A stretch of DNA of 64,000 bases. It comes from Cherax quadricarinatus. Its lineage: Eukaryota > Arthropoda > Malacostraca > Decapoda > Parastacidae. The notes under the pieces are model-generated. The model was not told the origin of the DNA and did not search any database. It saw only the letters and a program-made list of their open reading frames with translations. The DNA lies in contig NC_091293.1 in the NCBI RefSeq assembly GCF_038502225.1, forward strand, positions 5,625,216 through 5,689,215, written 5' to 3'. The position numbers and the translations under genes are program-made. Of the stretch, positions 20,492-32,449 are shown piece after piece; the first letter of the stretch is position 1, and each line of letters starts with the position of its first letter.

Positions 20492-23233
20492 GCTCTCCTC
20501 ACCTTGCTACTGCACTGCCACACTGCCTTCCGACATTTCAACTGGCCTCACGCTGTCGCGATCTTTCGAATGATTCTGTTTATGAACTGGTACTTTCTCC
20601 AGGCAGCTTTTCAAATTCTACGACTGCTGATGAACTGTTACATCTCTTCATCTCTACTGCTGCCTCTGTCATCATTCGACTAAGCCTACTGTGAGCGACA
20701 TTTCGGAGACAAGATGTCTGCTGTTGCGTATGTCTTACCTGGCAACCTGTCGTGACAATATACCATTTTGATGTTCTCTTGTCGTTACTTTACAACACGT
20801 GTATCTTATTTTTAGCACCTTTGGACAAGCTCGAAGTGAGGAAGGTTGGATCTGGGGACGCGTTCTGTTGCGCCTCGCTACGCGCACACTACTGCGCACC
20901 ACTCGCTCGTGGTGTTTAGCTTTTCCGCACTGTCGCGTCTTCGAAGGCGGATACGACTATGAACTGTTTTTCTGCCAGCCTCAAGTCTGCCGACGGTGAT
21001 GGACTTGTTATCGTCTTCCTCATTCTACTGTTCGCTGAAGAAACTTGCTATTATTAGGCGAGGCGTTTCGGTAATGCAACTTTATTTGCATGTGTGTTAA
21101 CACTAACAGCTGTCATTGTTGCTATACCGTGTTCGTGTCTTGTCGAACACTGTACGACAATATCTTATTGCAGCTTTGGACAAGCTTTGAAATAGGAAAA
21201 TTTGGATTTGAGGACATGACCCTATCGTTGCACCTCTCACCATACCACCACCGCACTGCTGCGCCCTGCGCCTCGCTCGACGTATTTTAACCTCACATTA
21301 AGCGATCTTCGGTGGTTCTGACTATGGAACAATTCCGAGCCGGTTTATTTATTTTTCGGGTTACAGGTGATGAACGTTATATTGGCTGCGTCTCTGCCGC
21401 ACCATATTCGACGAAGAAGCTATGGCAGGCGAAGCGTTTCGAATAGATGCAACTATTGCATGTATGTCTTACTAACAACCTGTCGTGATATCCTTTTTGA
21501 CTGTTCATCTTGTCGTTCAGCACGTGATCTTGTGCAGCACCGCTGAACAGCTTTTCAGTGAAGGTTGAATCTGGAGGGTTGTGTTACGCCTCGGTGCCTG
21601 CTGCGCGCTGCGCTGCACTCTCGGTGATAACTGGCTGCCCACGCTCCTCGCCACGATCTTCGAGTGATTCTGACTGAACGAACTCCAGGCGGACAACCTC
21701 AAATTCTACGACTGCGGGGTGCTTCATGCTTACTGCTACCCTTCTTTGTGTTCGGCTGACTGCGTGTGAGCGGCGTTTCGGGAAACAAAAATGTGCAACT
21801 TGTGCATGTCTTTACTAACTGACTTTGTCGTGACATTCATCTTGTCGGGTACTGCAACACTGTACATCTGACACGAAAAACACCTTTAATTTTAGCTTTC
21901 AGTGAAGGATGGATGTTTCTCATTACTCATACTACTACTACTACTACTACTGCACCCTGCACTTCTCCTTTGGCACCTCCCGCACTATAACTGATCTTCG
22001 AATATGATTCGACTTGCTCAGATACGAACTTTCTCCGGGCGGGGTATTGACTCAGTTCTACGACAGGTGATGGACGTTTATCATCTTCATCTGCTGCTCT
22101 GCTACTTTTCTTTGCTGTTCGACTTTGAGAAACACTATGTGAGCGAGAACATTTCGGGATCAAAGTGTCTGCTGTTGCGTATATTGTCTTACTAACCTGT
22201 CATTGACCTATACCGACACGATGACTATCTTGTCGAACCTTTGCAACGTGCTATTTGCGGCTGAACATTTCGAATGATTTGGACGGACATGTTCTCGGCC
22301 CTTTCTGCTACTACTGCACTACCTGCTACTGCCTTACCACTGCACCTCTCCTTTCCGACGATATTCAACGCACGCTGTGCCGTCTTTCGAATGATTTGAC
22401 TGTGGAACTGGTCCGGAGCGAGGCGACGACTGTCAAATTCGACACCGAGAGTGATGTTCGATCACGCATATTAGCTGCATCTACCACGCTCTGCCCTTTT
22501 CTGCGTGAGCTTTATTTCGGTAAGATGATGCAGCTGTGCGTATGTTTGCTGACACCGTGCGTGCAAATATGCTACCGTACGATGTTCATCTTGATCGTTC
22601 ACTGTTGGCGTACCTTTGAACGAAGGGTTGGACATGACCTGCTGGGACGCCTCTTCACTACTACTACTGCTGCACTACTACCCTGCCTCTCTTCCGACAG
22701 TATTTAGCGCATATTAACGATGGTTACGACGCGAACTGCTCGGGCCGAAGAACGACGGCCTCAGGTCTACGACTGGGGCGTTACTATTTCTGCGCTCGCG
22801 CCACTGCTGTGTTCGACTGAAGCGCGTGGCGAGCGTTCGAACTATGTGCAGCTTTGTGCATGTGTGTCTTACTAGCTACCCGACCTGTGCCGACACGATT
22901 CGTCTTGTCGAACGCACGGCACGTGGCATGCGGCTGCAACGCAACGGTAGCTTTCGAATTTGGTCTGAGGAGTTATGTTCTGGGCGCCTGCCTGCTACTG
23001 CTACTGCCTGCGCCTTCCGACGGCTGTTAAGCGCACTGTCAAGCGATGCGGTTGTTCATTTCTCCGAGCCGAAGACTGACTAACCTCAAGTACGACACAA
23101 AATGGACTTCGTCTTCACCTTCTGCTCCTACTCTTCGGCAACTGCTGAGCACGTTTCGAATAAGATGTCTGGCGCCTGTTGCATGTAATGTCTTACCTAA
23201 CAACCTGTCGGTATTGTATACCATTTTGATGTT
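20492..23233 (+). repeat. Degenerate inverted copies of the array unit
   Basis: About seven or eight units in the opposite orientation to the preceding array, recognisable by recurring blocks (GTCTTAC..AACCTGTCG, TACCATTTTGATGTTC, CTTTGGACAAGCTC, CTACGAC). They carry dense small insertions, deletions and substitutions. Core remnants such as GCGACATTTCGG and GGCGAAGCGTTTCG recur. The last unit, next to the CR1 at 23234, is cleaner. No gene is supported; the short frames are chance. Either ancient decay or poor consensus across a long inverted repeat could explain it. Confidence 0.65.
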
Positions 23234-25266
23234 CAACTTATCATCTGTTGACTGGGGTAACGAAGAGAGCTATCAATATGACAGTTTTCTGAACACTATA
23301 CATGCTGCTCAAAAAACGTTTATCCCTTATAAAGAAATTAGATCAAATAGAAATGACCCAAAATGGATGAATAATAGGCTGAAATATCTACTAGGGCATA
23401 AGAAAGGAATTTATAGGCGTATCAAAAGAGGCGAGGGTCATCTTATGAATCAGTATATCGACATTAAGAGGGACATTAAAAAGGGGATAAGAAAAGCTAA
23501 AAGGGACTATGAAATTAAAGTTGCTAGGGATTCTAAAACTAACCCAAAAAGTTTTTTCCAGGTATATAGAACAAAAGTCAGAGATAAGATAGGTCCCCTT
23601 AAAAATAACTATGGGCATCTTACTGACAAAGAGAATGAAATGTGCTCGATTTTAAATAATTATTTTCTCTCGGTTTTTACATAGGAAGACACCAATAATA
23701 TTCCGGTAATTAATTTTTATAGTGGGCTAGAAGAAGATAAATTATGTAACATCACAGTCACTAGTGAAATGGTTGTGAAGCAGATAGACCAACTGAAGCA
23801 AAATAAGTCACCGGGTCCTGATGAGGTTTTTTCAAGGGTTCTTAAGGAATGCAAAATGGAACTCTGTGAACCATTAACTAATATTTTTAATTTATCTCTT
23901 CAAACATGTGTAGTGTCTGATATGTGGAAGATGGCTAATGTAATTCCAATTTTTAAAACAGGGGACAAGTCGTTACCGTCAAATTACCGCCCAATAAGCC
24001 TGACCTCAATTGTAGGCAAATTACTAGAGTCAATTATAGCTGAAATTGTAAGAAGCCATCTCGATAAGCATAGCTTGATTAATGATACTCAGCATGGATT
24101 CACAAGAAGCCGGTCTTGTCTAACTAATTTATTAACTTTCTTCAGTAAAGCTTTTGAGACTGTTGACCACGATAAAGAATTTGATATTATTTACTTAGAT
24201 TTTAGTAAGGCATTTGATAGAGTTCCTCACCAAAGATTGTTGAAGAAAGTAACAGCTCATGGCATTGGGGGAAGGGTGCTCTCGTGGATCGAATCATGGC
24301 TCACAGACAGGAAGCAGAGAGTGTCCATAAATGGGGTTAAATCCGAGTGGGGATCAGTAACAAGTGGCGTTCCACAGGGATCAGTCTTGGGCCCGTTGTT
24401 GTTTATAATATATATCAATGATCTTGATGAAGGAATTACTAGTGATATGAGCAAATTCGCCGATGACACGAAGAGAGGTAGGATAATTGATTCAAACGTA
24501 GATGTTAGGGAACTTCAGGAGGATTTAGACAAACTCTACTCTTGGTCAGAAAAGTGGCAGATGCAGTTCAATGTAGACAAATGCAAGGTTCTGAAGCTCG
24601 GGAGTGTCCATAACCCTAGCACTTATAAGTTAAATAATGTAGAACTTAGCCATACAGATTGCGAAAAGGACTTGGGGGGTTATGGTAAGCAGCAACCTTA
24701 AACCAAGACAGCAATGCCTAAGCGTACGTAATAAGGCAAATAGATTACTGGGATTTATATCAAGAAGTGTAAGCAACAGAAGTCCAGAGGTCATACTGCA
24801 GCTTTATACATCATTAGTAAGGCCTCACCTAGATTATGCAGCTCAGTTCTGGTCTCCATATTACAGAATGGACATAAATTCGTTAGAAAACATTCAGCGT
24901 AGGATGACTAAATTAATACATAGCATTAGAAATCTTCCTTATGAAGAAAGATTGAAGACTCTTAAGTTACATTCACTTGTTAGACGAAGAATGAGGGGAG
25001 ACCTGATCGAAGTGTATAAGTGGAAGATAGGTATTAATGAAGGGGATATTAATAAGGTCTTGAGGATGTCTCTCCAAGAGAGAACCCGCAGTAATGGATT
25101 TAAATTAGATAAGTTTAGATTTAGAAAGGACATAGGAAAGTATTGGTTTGGAAATAGGGTAGTTGATGAGTGGAACAATCTACCTAGTTGGGTTATTGAG
25201 GCTAGGACTTTGGGTAGTTTCAAATTTAGGTTGGATAAGTACATGAGTGGGAGGGGATGGATTTGA
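23234..25266 (+). pseudogene. CR1 group 2 ORF2, N-truncated, one stop and one frameshift
   Basis: Begins inside the linker after the endonuclease (SSVDWGNEESYQYDSF) and keeps the complete reverse transcriptase: YLDFSKAFDRVPHQ (motif A), [13 protein letters not shown] (motif B), KFADDTKRG (motif C) and the thumb and C-terminus to GRGWI at 25266. There is one nonsense change (CAG to TAG, 23682-23684, after FLSVFT) and one extra G in a G run near 24680. Otherwise it is about 95 percent like the copy at 56359. The 3' UTR and tail follow to 25415. Confidence 0.8.
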
Positions 25267-25416
25267 GTGGGACTTGCACATCAGAGCTTATTTCTTGGGT
25301 GGCATTGAAAATTGGGTTGGGCAAAGTTTGTTAGTGGGATGAATTGTAAAGGACCTGCCTAGTATGGGCCAACAGGCCTCCTGCAGTGTTCCTCCTTTCT
25401 TATGTTCTTATGTTCT

Positions 25417-27314
25417 TAACAGTCTTTGGTGCGGAACTCTATCAAAAGCCTTACTAAAATCTAAGTAAATAATATCAAATTCTTTATCGTGGTCTACAGT
25501 CTCCAAAGCTTTACTGAAGAAAGTTAATGAATTAGTTAGACAAGACCGGCCTCTTGTGAATCCATGCTGAGTATCATTAATCAACCTATGCTTATCGAGA
25601 TGGCTTCTTATAATCTCAGCTATAATTGACTCTAATAATTTGCCTACAATTGAGGTCAGGCTTATTGGGCGGTAATTTGACGGTAAAGACTTGTCCCCTG
25701 TTTTAAAAATAGGAATTACATTAGCCATCTTCCACATATCAGACACTACACCTGTTTGAAGAGATAAATTAAAAATATTAGTTAATGGTTCACAGAGTTC
25801 CATTTTGCATTCCCTTGAAAAAACCTCATCAGGACCCGGTGACTTATTTTGCTTCAGTCGGTCTATCTGCTTCACAACCATTTCACTAGTGACTGTGATG
25901 TTACATAATTTATCTTCTTCTAGCCCACTATAAAAATTAATTACTGGAATATTATTAGTGTCTTCCTGTGTAAAAACCGAGAGAAAATAATTATTTAAAA
26001 TCGAGCACATTTCATTCTCTTTGTCAGTAAGATGCCCATAGTTATTCTTAAGGGGACCTATCTTATCTCTGACTTTTGTTCTATATACCTGGAAAAACTT
26101 TTTGGGTTAGTTTTAGAATCCCTAGCAACTTTAATTTCATAGTCCCTTTTTGCTTTTCTTATCCCCTTTCTAATGTCCCTCTTAATGTCAATATACTGAT
26201 TCATAAGATGACACTCACCTCTTTTGATACGCCTATAAATTCCTTTCTTATGCCCTAGTAGATATTTCAGCCTATTATTCATCCATTTTGGGTCATTTCT
26301 ATTTGATCTAATTTCTTTATACGGGATAAATGTTCTTTGAGCCTCATGTATAGTGTTCAGAAAGCTGTCATATTGATAGCTCTCTTCGTTACCCCAGTCA
26401 ACAGATGATAAGTGTTCTCTAAGCCCATCGTAATCTGCTAGGCGAAAATCTGGAACTGTTACTGAGTTATCCCTACTATTATACTTCCATTCAATGCTAA
26501 ATGTAATTGATTTGTGGTCGCTAGCACCCAGTTCCTCTGAAAATTCTAAATTATTAACAAGGGATTCATTGTTTGCCAGAACTAAGTCAAGCAGGTTATT
26601 ACCCCTTGTAGGTTCTGTCACAAACTGCTTCAAAAAACAATCCTGAACTACTTCTAAGAAGTCGTATGATTCTAAATTCCCAGTCAAGAAATTCCAATCA
26701 ATATGACTATAGTTAAAGTCTCCTAGAATTACTACATTATCGTGCCTTGTGGCCCTAACAATTTCCTCCCATAGTAGTCTCCCTTGGTCCCTATCTAAGT
26801 ATGGGGGACGGTATATCACACCTAAAATTAATTTTTCATGCCCCTCTGAAAATTCTATCCAAACAGACTCTGTATGTGTTGCTTCAGACTTAATACCCGT
26901 TTTTATGCAACAGTTCAAGCGATCTCAGACATACAATGCCACCCCACCCCCCTTCCCGACACTTCTATCTACTTGGAACAATTTAAAACCCTGAATGTGA
27001 CATTCCGCAGGCATGTCCCGACTTTTTGAATTAAACCACGTCTCAGTTAAGGCAAATACATCAATGTTACCTGCACTAGCAACTAGTCTCAACTCGTCCA
27101 TCTTATTCCTAGCACTGCGACTATTTGTGTAATATATATTTAAAGACCCTCCTCTCTCTTTACCCTTCCTGCTCCTTTCTGTTATTCCACTATTACTGTC
27201 CTTGTCAATTAGTGCCACTGGCTTTCCAATATCCACCTCATTTTGCCTATTACTAGTTCTCCTAGTACTCATATTACTGCACTGTGACTTGACTGTTTTC
27301 CCGCCAAAACCCAT
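25417..27314 (-). pseudogene. CR1 group 2 ORF2, N-terminal part (minus copy)
   Basis: Starts at the ATG at 27314, 14 bases after the ORF1 stop. Endonuclease blocks: NIYYTNSRSARNKMDEL, ALTETWF, LGDFNYSHIDW, ASDHKSI. Then linker and reverse transcriptase up to motif A (YLDFSKAFDRVPHQ). Disruptions: CGA to TGA near 26922 after ALYV, a short deletion in a T run near 26100, and loss of three codons (VLK) near 25820. The gene continues in the piece at 13633-14405 beyond the inserted CR1. Confidence 0.8.
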
Positions 27315-27328
27315 ACCACTAACTATTC

Positions 27329-28165
27329 CTAGTTTAAAGACCTAACAGCTCCCTCCAATGCGTTGGCCAGTGCTCCCACCCCACACCTAGATAAGTGAAC
27401 CCCATCCCTGGTATACATGTCATTTCTGCCATAGAAGAGGTCCCAGTTGTCAATGAATGTTACCGCATTTTCCTTACAGTATTTGTCCAGCCAGCAATTG
27501 ACACCAATTGCTCTGGACAACCATTCATTTCCAACTCCTCTCCTTGGCAAAATACCACATATGACAGGGTTCCCGCCCTTCCTCCTAATGATTTCTATTG
27601 CTGACCTATACCTGCTAATCAGGTCTTCACTCCTACGTCTGCCAACATCGTTGCCACCAGCACTGAGACAGATAATAGGATTGCTCCCATTACCTCTCAT
27701 GATGTCATCCAGATGGCTAACAATATCCTCCATCCCAGCCCCAGGAAAGCAAACTCTCTGTCTCCTACTCCTGTCCTTCAAGCAGAACGCCCTATCCATA
27801 TACCTAACTTGGCTATCCCCAACAACAACAATATTCTTACCTTCCTTGGTGTCGTTCGTCGTGACGTTCCCAGTAGTCGACTCACATTCGTCGGGTAGCA
27901 CTGAGAATGTATTAGATGTTTCCACAACAGTTTCCACGGCAGTCTGTTTCTTCTTCATCGTTTCTACCTTTCCACTCGTCTTCTTGATCGTCAACTTCGT
28001 TCCCTGCTGTCACGCCACTGACCAGTTTCCTTTCTTGACCTGAGGACTCAAAACAGGAGGACTACTACGAATCTTCTTGTTTTTCTCGGTCAGTCGCCGA
28101 ATCTCCATCTTCGCCATCCTCAATTCTTCCTTAAGCTGTTGGTAAAGTTGCTCGATGGAGGGCAT
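27329..28165 (-). pseudogene. CR1 group 2 ORF1 (minus copy), one nonsense codon
   Basis: The ATG at 28165 begins MPSIEQLYQQLKEELRMAKM, the coiled-coil segment. A TGA near 28010 replaces the glycine of VAGQQG. The SGNH domain downstream is intact (GDSQVRYMDRAF, LSAGGNDVG, DGVHLSRCGV) and ends VRSLN at 27329. Same layout as the ORF1 copies at 14645 and 55144. Confidence 0.8.
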
Positions 28166-28195
28166 CTTGCTTCAATTCGTAGAGAGCGCGCAAAC

Positions 28196-28249
28196 AGGTC
28201 TTCACAGAGCTAAGTACACGTCACCACTGTGCTAAGTACACGTCACCAC
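28196..28249 (-). promoter_or_regulatory. CR1 5' UTR monomers (two copies)
   Basis: Two copies of the GTGGTGACGTGTACTTAGC monomer on the minus strand, directly upstream of the ORF1 at 28165. Nine are found in the copy at 14407. The element's 5' end abuts the resumed outer CR1 at 28250. Confidence 0.6.
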
Positions 28250-29110
28250 TGATGCAGTGGTCGGAGAAGTGGCAGATGAAGTTTAATATAGACAAATGCA
28301 AAACTCTAAACATTGGACAGGAAAATATTCATGCCACAGATTAACTACATAATGAAGATCTTAATATTGCTGTTTGCGAAAATGATTTGGGAGTTCTGGT
28401 TAGTAGTAATCTAAAACCAAGACAGCAGTGCATAAGTGTTCACAATAAAGCTAACAGAATTCTTGGCTTCATATCAAGAAGCATAAATAATAGAAGTCCC
28501 CAGATTGTTCTTCAACTCTACATATCCTGGTTAGGCCTCATTTAGATTATGCTGCACAGTTTTGGTCACCGTATTACAGAATGAATATAATGATTTGGAA
28601 AACGTACAGAGGAGGATGACAAAGTTGATCCCATGTATCAGAAATCTTTCGTTTCTCTAGAAAGGCGTAGAATTAGGGAAAATATGATTGAGGTGTATAA
28701 ATGGAAGACAGGAATAAATAAAGAGGGTGTAAATAGCGTTCTAAAAATATCTAGCCTAGCCAGGACACGCAGCAAGGGTTTTAAGCTGGAAAAATTCAGA
28801 TACAGGAAGGAAATTGGAAATCACTGGTTTGGTAATAGAGTTGTGGATGAATGGAATAAACTCCCGGGAACCGTCATAGAAGCTAAAACGTTGTGTAGTT
28901 ATAAAAATAGGTTAGATAAATACATGAGTGGGTGTCGGTGGGTGGGAGTTGGACCTGACTAGCTTGTGCTTATAGGTCAGATGCCGTGCTCCTTCCTTAA
29001 GTGAATGTGACCTGACCTGATTAGGTTGGGGCATTGGCTTGGGCCGGTGGGGGACGTGGACATGCCTCGCATGGGTTAGTAAGCCTGCTGCAGTGTTCCT
29101 TCTTTCTTAT
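28250..29110 (+). pseudogene. CR1 group 1 ORF2 C-terminus and 3' UTR (outer copy, piece 4)
   Basis: Resumes at MQWSEKWQMKFNIDKCK and runs through the thumb region (LVRPHLDYAAQFW, frame-broken) to FGNRVVDEWNKLPGTVIEAK and LDKYMSGCRWV near 28945, followed by a 3' UTR and a TTCTTATGTTCTT tail at about 29110. Several frameshifts. This is the true 3' end of the CR1 that begins at 4070. Confidence 0.8.
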
Positions 29111-29112
29111 GT

Positions 29113-29697
29113 TCTTGTGTACCTGTGCACGCACCTGGTACATACAGTACCTGTGTACGCACCTGGTACATACAGTAATTGTGTACGCACCTGGTACATA
29201 CAGTACCTGTGTACGCACCTGGTACATACAGTACCTGTGTACGCACCTGGTACATACAGTACCTGTGTGCGCACCTGGTACATACAGTACCTGTGTACGC
29301 ACCTGGTACATACAGTACCTGTATACGCACCTGATACATACAGTACCTGTATACGCACCTGGTACATACAGTACCTGTGTACGCACCTGGTACATACAGT
29401 ACCTGTGTACGCACCTGGTACATACAGTACCTGTATACGCACCTGGTACATACAGTACCTGTATACACACCTGGTACATACAGTACCTGTGTACGCACCT
29501 GATACATACAGTACCTGTGTACGCACCTGGTACATACAGTACCTGTGTACGCACCTGGTACATACAGTACCTGTGTATGCAGCTGGTAGATACAGTACCT
29601 GTGTACGCACCTGGTACATACAGTACCTGTGTACGCACCTGGTACATACAGTACCTGTGTACGCACCTGGTACATACAGTACCTGTGTACGCACAGG
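29113..29697. repeat. 28-bp minisatellite, about 21 copies
   Basis: Contiguous copies of the 28-base unit GTACGCACCTGGTACATACA plus GTACCTGT, with single-base variants (TACGCACCTGATAC, TGCAGCTGGTAGAT). It begins directly at the CR1 3' tail. The unit is not a multiple of three, so three frames per strand appear open; none is a gene. There are no unique spacers, so it is not CRISPR-like. Confidence 0.95.
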
Positions 29698-29971
29698 TGT
29701 TGTAGGTCCTACTGTCTAATGTGACAGTAGGACCTAAGATATTTTCAACTGTTTTTTTCTTGTTTGCAGAAATACAGTTGTGAATAAATTTGTTTTGTTG
29801 TATTGAAGTGCTAAACACGTGTGGGCCATTCAGTGCAATGAACAGGTGAAGGCTCGATCCTCAGTCTGGTCTATGACTAGTCATAGCGTTCAAAGAATGT
29901 CAATCTGTGGTCAGTCAGGATGTTCTGAGTGTCAAGTTGAAGGAATAGAAGTAGATGGTGTTAAAGATAAG

Positions 29972-30097
<126 letters not shown>

Positions 30098-30131
30098 CCC
30101 ACGGTATTCACCATAACATCTCTCTTCACAG

Positions 30132-30272
30132 TACCTTCTTCAGCTCCTGGTGCTGTGAGATGCGCGCCCATGACCGCCCACAGCGTCCTGGTCTCCTGGG
30201 ACATCCTGACGCCCACCCACGCCCGTGGACACCTCATAGGCTACCGCGTCCTCTACGCCCCTGCTGACAGAG
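30132..30272 (+). CDS. Dscam: Dscam exon: first half of FN3-3
   Basis: Reads VPSSAPGAVRCAPMTAHSVL, then VSWD with the conserved Trp of FN3 strand B and YRVLYAP (strand C). The acceptor CTTCACAG (30131) and donor AG|GTAAGAAG (30273) are clear and both boundaries are phase 1. The leading EDVPSSAP join with exon 1027-1259 is the typical Dscam linker between FN3 domains. The preceding intron is 28.9 kb, filled by nested transposons; the next is 7.8 kb. Confidence 0.9.
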
Positions 30273-30339
30273 GTAAGAAGTAAGCAGGGGCGAGAGATAT
30301 CTCCTGAGATAGCTTAATTTTACATATCTTAGTGGCTTT

Positions 30340-30480
30340 CGGTCAGAGGAACAAGGCTTATTCTCTCTTTCCTTGGATCGAACCTGAATGCCTCCCATTC
30401 CCGAAGCGCCATGTGACACCTAAGGGGTTAGCGCTTACCCTTCATTAAGATAAGTAAAATAAAGGTAATAATGGTAGTGG
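30340..30480 (+). mobile_element. Decayed AAT-tailed SINE fragment
   Basis: Shares GGTTAGCGCTTACCCTTCAT and CCTGAATGCCTCCCATT with the better copy at 42702-42895, followed by a degraded AT-rich tail. 30500-31400 is unique-looking AT-rich intron with a loosely repeated TCTGCTTCAAA..TTTTCAAC block (near 30610, 30870, 31155, 31265), possibly a very old tandem repeat. Confidence 0.5.
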
Positions 30481-31489
30481 GTAGTGATAATCTGAGCTGG
30501 GGGAATTATTAGGTATCCCCAGAGGGATATATTTAAGTAATTGGTTAGCTGAGATTTTCGGGTATTTTTTTCTTCCAAGTTTTCGTTTATAACTAGAGAA
30601 CGCCTCTTCCGATCTGCTTCAGATTTTCAACGCTGGTTTACTGTAGGTAATGTAGGAATTGGCATATGCAAGTAACCTCTAGTCAGTGTTATTGACCCTT
30701 TCAAGCTACTTGGAACCACTATAAAATGGCTTCAAACATTGAGCATTGCATCATATAGACAACTACTGAGGCGTGTGTGTGTACACATTTACCAATCTAT
30801 TTTGTATTAAATGTGAAAGCATTTTTCACGTTAAATCATGTTAGATATACTTAAGCGAAAATCTCTTGAACTGCTTCAGTCATTAAAGACTGGTGCTTCT
30901 CACCTACAAGATAGTACCAGTGTTCTCTGTGTAGCTACAAATTTGACAATTACTGTCTTGATTAATGAACTATGAATCGTTGGATTACGAGCAAAAACTA
31001 AAGAAAGTCTTATTTTGGCCAACTCCAAAATATCAGTGATGATGAGCAGCAGTAAAAGAAAGAGTCGAATTCACCTTCAGATGTTTAAATTTCCCTATGC
31101 CAGTTTTAATATGCAAATTGGTTTCCATAAAATTTCTGGAAAATACCTCTTTTGATCGACTTCAAACCCGAAAGGTTGGTGTTACTTAGTTTGAACAGCG
31201 TTTGGAGTGACTTTGGACTGTGTAGTATGTGCTTCCAGCGATAATTTGAGAATGTATTATCTAATCTGCTTCAAACCTTCAACACAAATTTTTGCTTACA
31301 TGAAGCTTTGGACTGTTATTGGACTCAGTTGAAGGCAATTTGAAAAATCCTGCTCATTTTTTAGACAGAACCAAAAATAATACAAGACGGTTATTCACAT
31401 CAACTTCTTCCCAGATGAATGGTTCAGAGAACCGACATGTTGATAAATTAGACACATGTGCAACTCTTGGGTATCTTTATTGAGGAAAC

Positions 31490-31515
31490 GTTTCGCCACA
31501 CAGTGGCTTCATCAG
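31490..31515 (-). ncRNA. Hammerhead-ribozyme-like core, left end
   Basis: Minus strand CUGAUGA (31509-31515), A, GCCAC/UGU/GUGGC, GAAAC (31490-31494). Same sequence as the core at 4798. Confidence 0.45.
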
Positions 31516-31891
31516 TCCATACAAAGGAGAATCTTGAAGAACAGGAGGAGAATGAGGTAATCAGTCCCTCAACCTTGAGTCGATGTGGTCAGTCCATCAG
31601 TCGGTTCTCTGAACCATTCATCTACAAACCTGTCAGACACTGCAACTTCTTGGGATCTTAATACTTGGGAATTCTTCGCTTGCCTAATTCTTGGGCACGA
31701 CCTACTTCAACATTGAACAAATGTTACACGACCTATGACTGCTGCACCTCTCCTGCCAACGGTTTATAAGCTCCTTCTCAGCACGTATGCTGTACTCTAT
31801 TCAAGATTGATGGACTGACCACATCGACTCAAGGTTGAGGGACTGATTACCTCATTCTCCTCCTGTTCTTCAAGATTCTCCTTTGTATGGA

Positions 31892-31917
31892 CTGATGAAG
31901 CCACTGTGTGGCGAAAC
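31892..31917 (+). ncRNA. Hammerhead-ribozyme-like core, right end
   Basis: CUGAUGA (31892-31898), A, GCCAC/UGU/GUGGC, GAAAC (31913-31917), GUU, then UCC able to pair with the GGA just upstream of CUGAUGA. AATAAAGATACCC follows within ten bases. Confidence 0.5.
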
Positions 31918-32449
31918 GTTTCCTCAATAAAGATACCCAAGAGTTGCACATGTGTCTAATTTATCAACTTCTTCCCATAAATCAAGTACCTCACAACCAG
32001 AAATTTTTTACCTCCTTTCCGAACATAATATCTTGCTGGGCGCCTAAGACTTCGATGAGAGGCCGGCAGAGACCAGTCCAATCTTAGCAGAAAATGAGGT
32101 GGTCCCATTACGAAATTTTTACATTGCTGTTGTGGAAAAACAATCATAGTTTACAAAGTCTATCTAGACAACAGTGTGCAACATACTCCGCCAGATCTGA
32201 AGCTTTTAAAATGCTGTTGGTATACAGTGCTGACAAGTACAGGAGAGCACCATATATACAGCGCCTATAATGTTTCACGTTCTCGTCATCTTTCACTTGA
32301 GTCATTGTTCGACCCGCCGGTGACTATCGCCGGTGGGTGGAACACAGTGAACAATGAACAATGAACAATGAACAATGGCTCAGTTTGCAACCAGCGAAAA
32401 CGTGGAACACCGAAAAGAATGTGCCGCATATGTGCGACCATCCTGTATG

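Larger units (their letters stand above)
14407..25415 (+). mobile_element. Plus-strand CR1 group 2 whose centre is replaced by a hammerhead-like repeat array
   Basis: Runs from 5' UTR monomers (14407) through ORF1 to 15595. After 7.6 kb of repeat units, ORF2 resumes at 23234 and the 3' UTR and CTTATGTTCTTA tail end at 25415. Compared with the copy at 55087-59087, about 0.94 kb of CR1 (end of ORF1 to the end of the endonuclease) is missing at the array. The array insertion therefore came with a deletion or replaced that segment. Confidence 0.75.
12376..28249 (-). mobile_element. Minus-strand CR1 group 2, full length but split twice
   Basis: A CR1 copy of about 4 kb runs from 5' UTR monomers (28249) to the 3' tail (12376). 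It is split by a + strand CR1 inserted at 14406/25416 and by a palindromic element at 12775-13632. At the first break the right part ends AGACTGTT and the left part resumes AAAGAAAGTGG, consecutive in the intact copy at 57905. It was inserted into the outer CR1 with loss of about 4 bases. Confidence 0.8.
4070..29110 (+). mobile_element. Outer CR1 LINE (group 1), split into four pieces by nested insertions
   Basis: Four + strand fragments are consecutive parts of one CR1 copy: endonuclease 4070-4714, linker 9294-9581, reverse transcriptase 11597-12375, and C-terminus with 3' tail 28250-29110. Continuity is visible at each break. Piece 1 stops and piece 2 resumes at a shared AATGTATTCAG. Piece 2 stops and piece 3 resumes at ATAAACTAT. 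Piece 3 ends at GGAAGATTTAA where piece 4 resumes, about 4 bases later, at TGATGCAGTGG. The order was checked against the group 1 copy at 4860-8726. It lies in the first Dscam intron, in the gene's own orientation, and is 5' truncated. Confidence 0.8.
31414..31962. mobile_element. Hammerhead-like inverted-repeat element with 12-bp target duplication
   Basis: 549 bases flanked by AACTTCTTCCCA (31402-31413 and 31966-31977; ATC precedes both). The ends are inverted copies: GATGAATGGTTCAGAGAACC at the left reappears reversed at about 31600-31622, and the left core (31490-31515, minus) mirrors the right core (31892-31917, plus). It is an empty version of the element at 4715-9293, without the CR1, with about 97 percent identity over shared parts. 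Non-coding. Confidence 0.8.

Noticed and set aside
20799..23083. Short frames in the degenerate inverted units
   Set aside because: They match scrambled repeat sequence and have no homology that I can recognise.
29113..29697. 28-bp direct repeats resembling a CRISPR array
   Set aside because: The copies are contiguous with no unique spacers, and the setting is a eukaryotic intron.
29021..29818. Frames of 195-265 codons over the 28-bp repeat
   Set aside because: Pure repeat translation, open in both directions.
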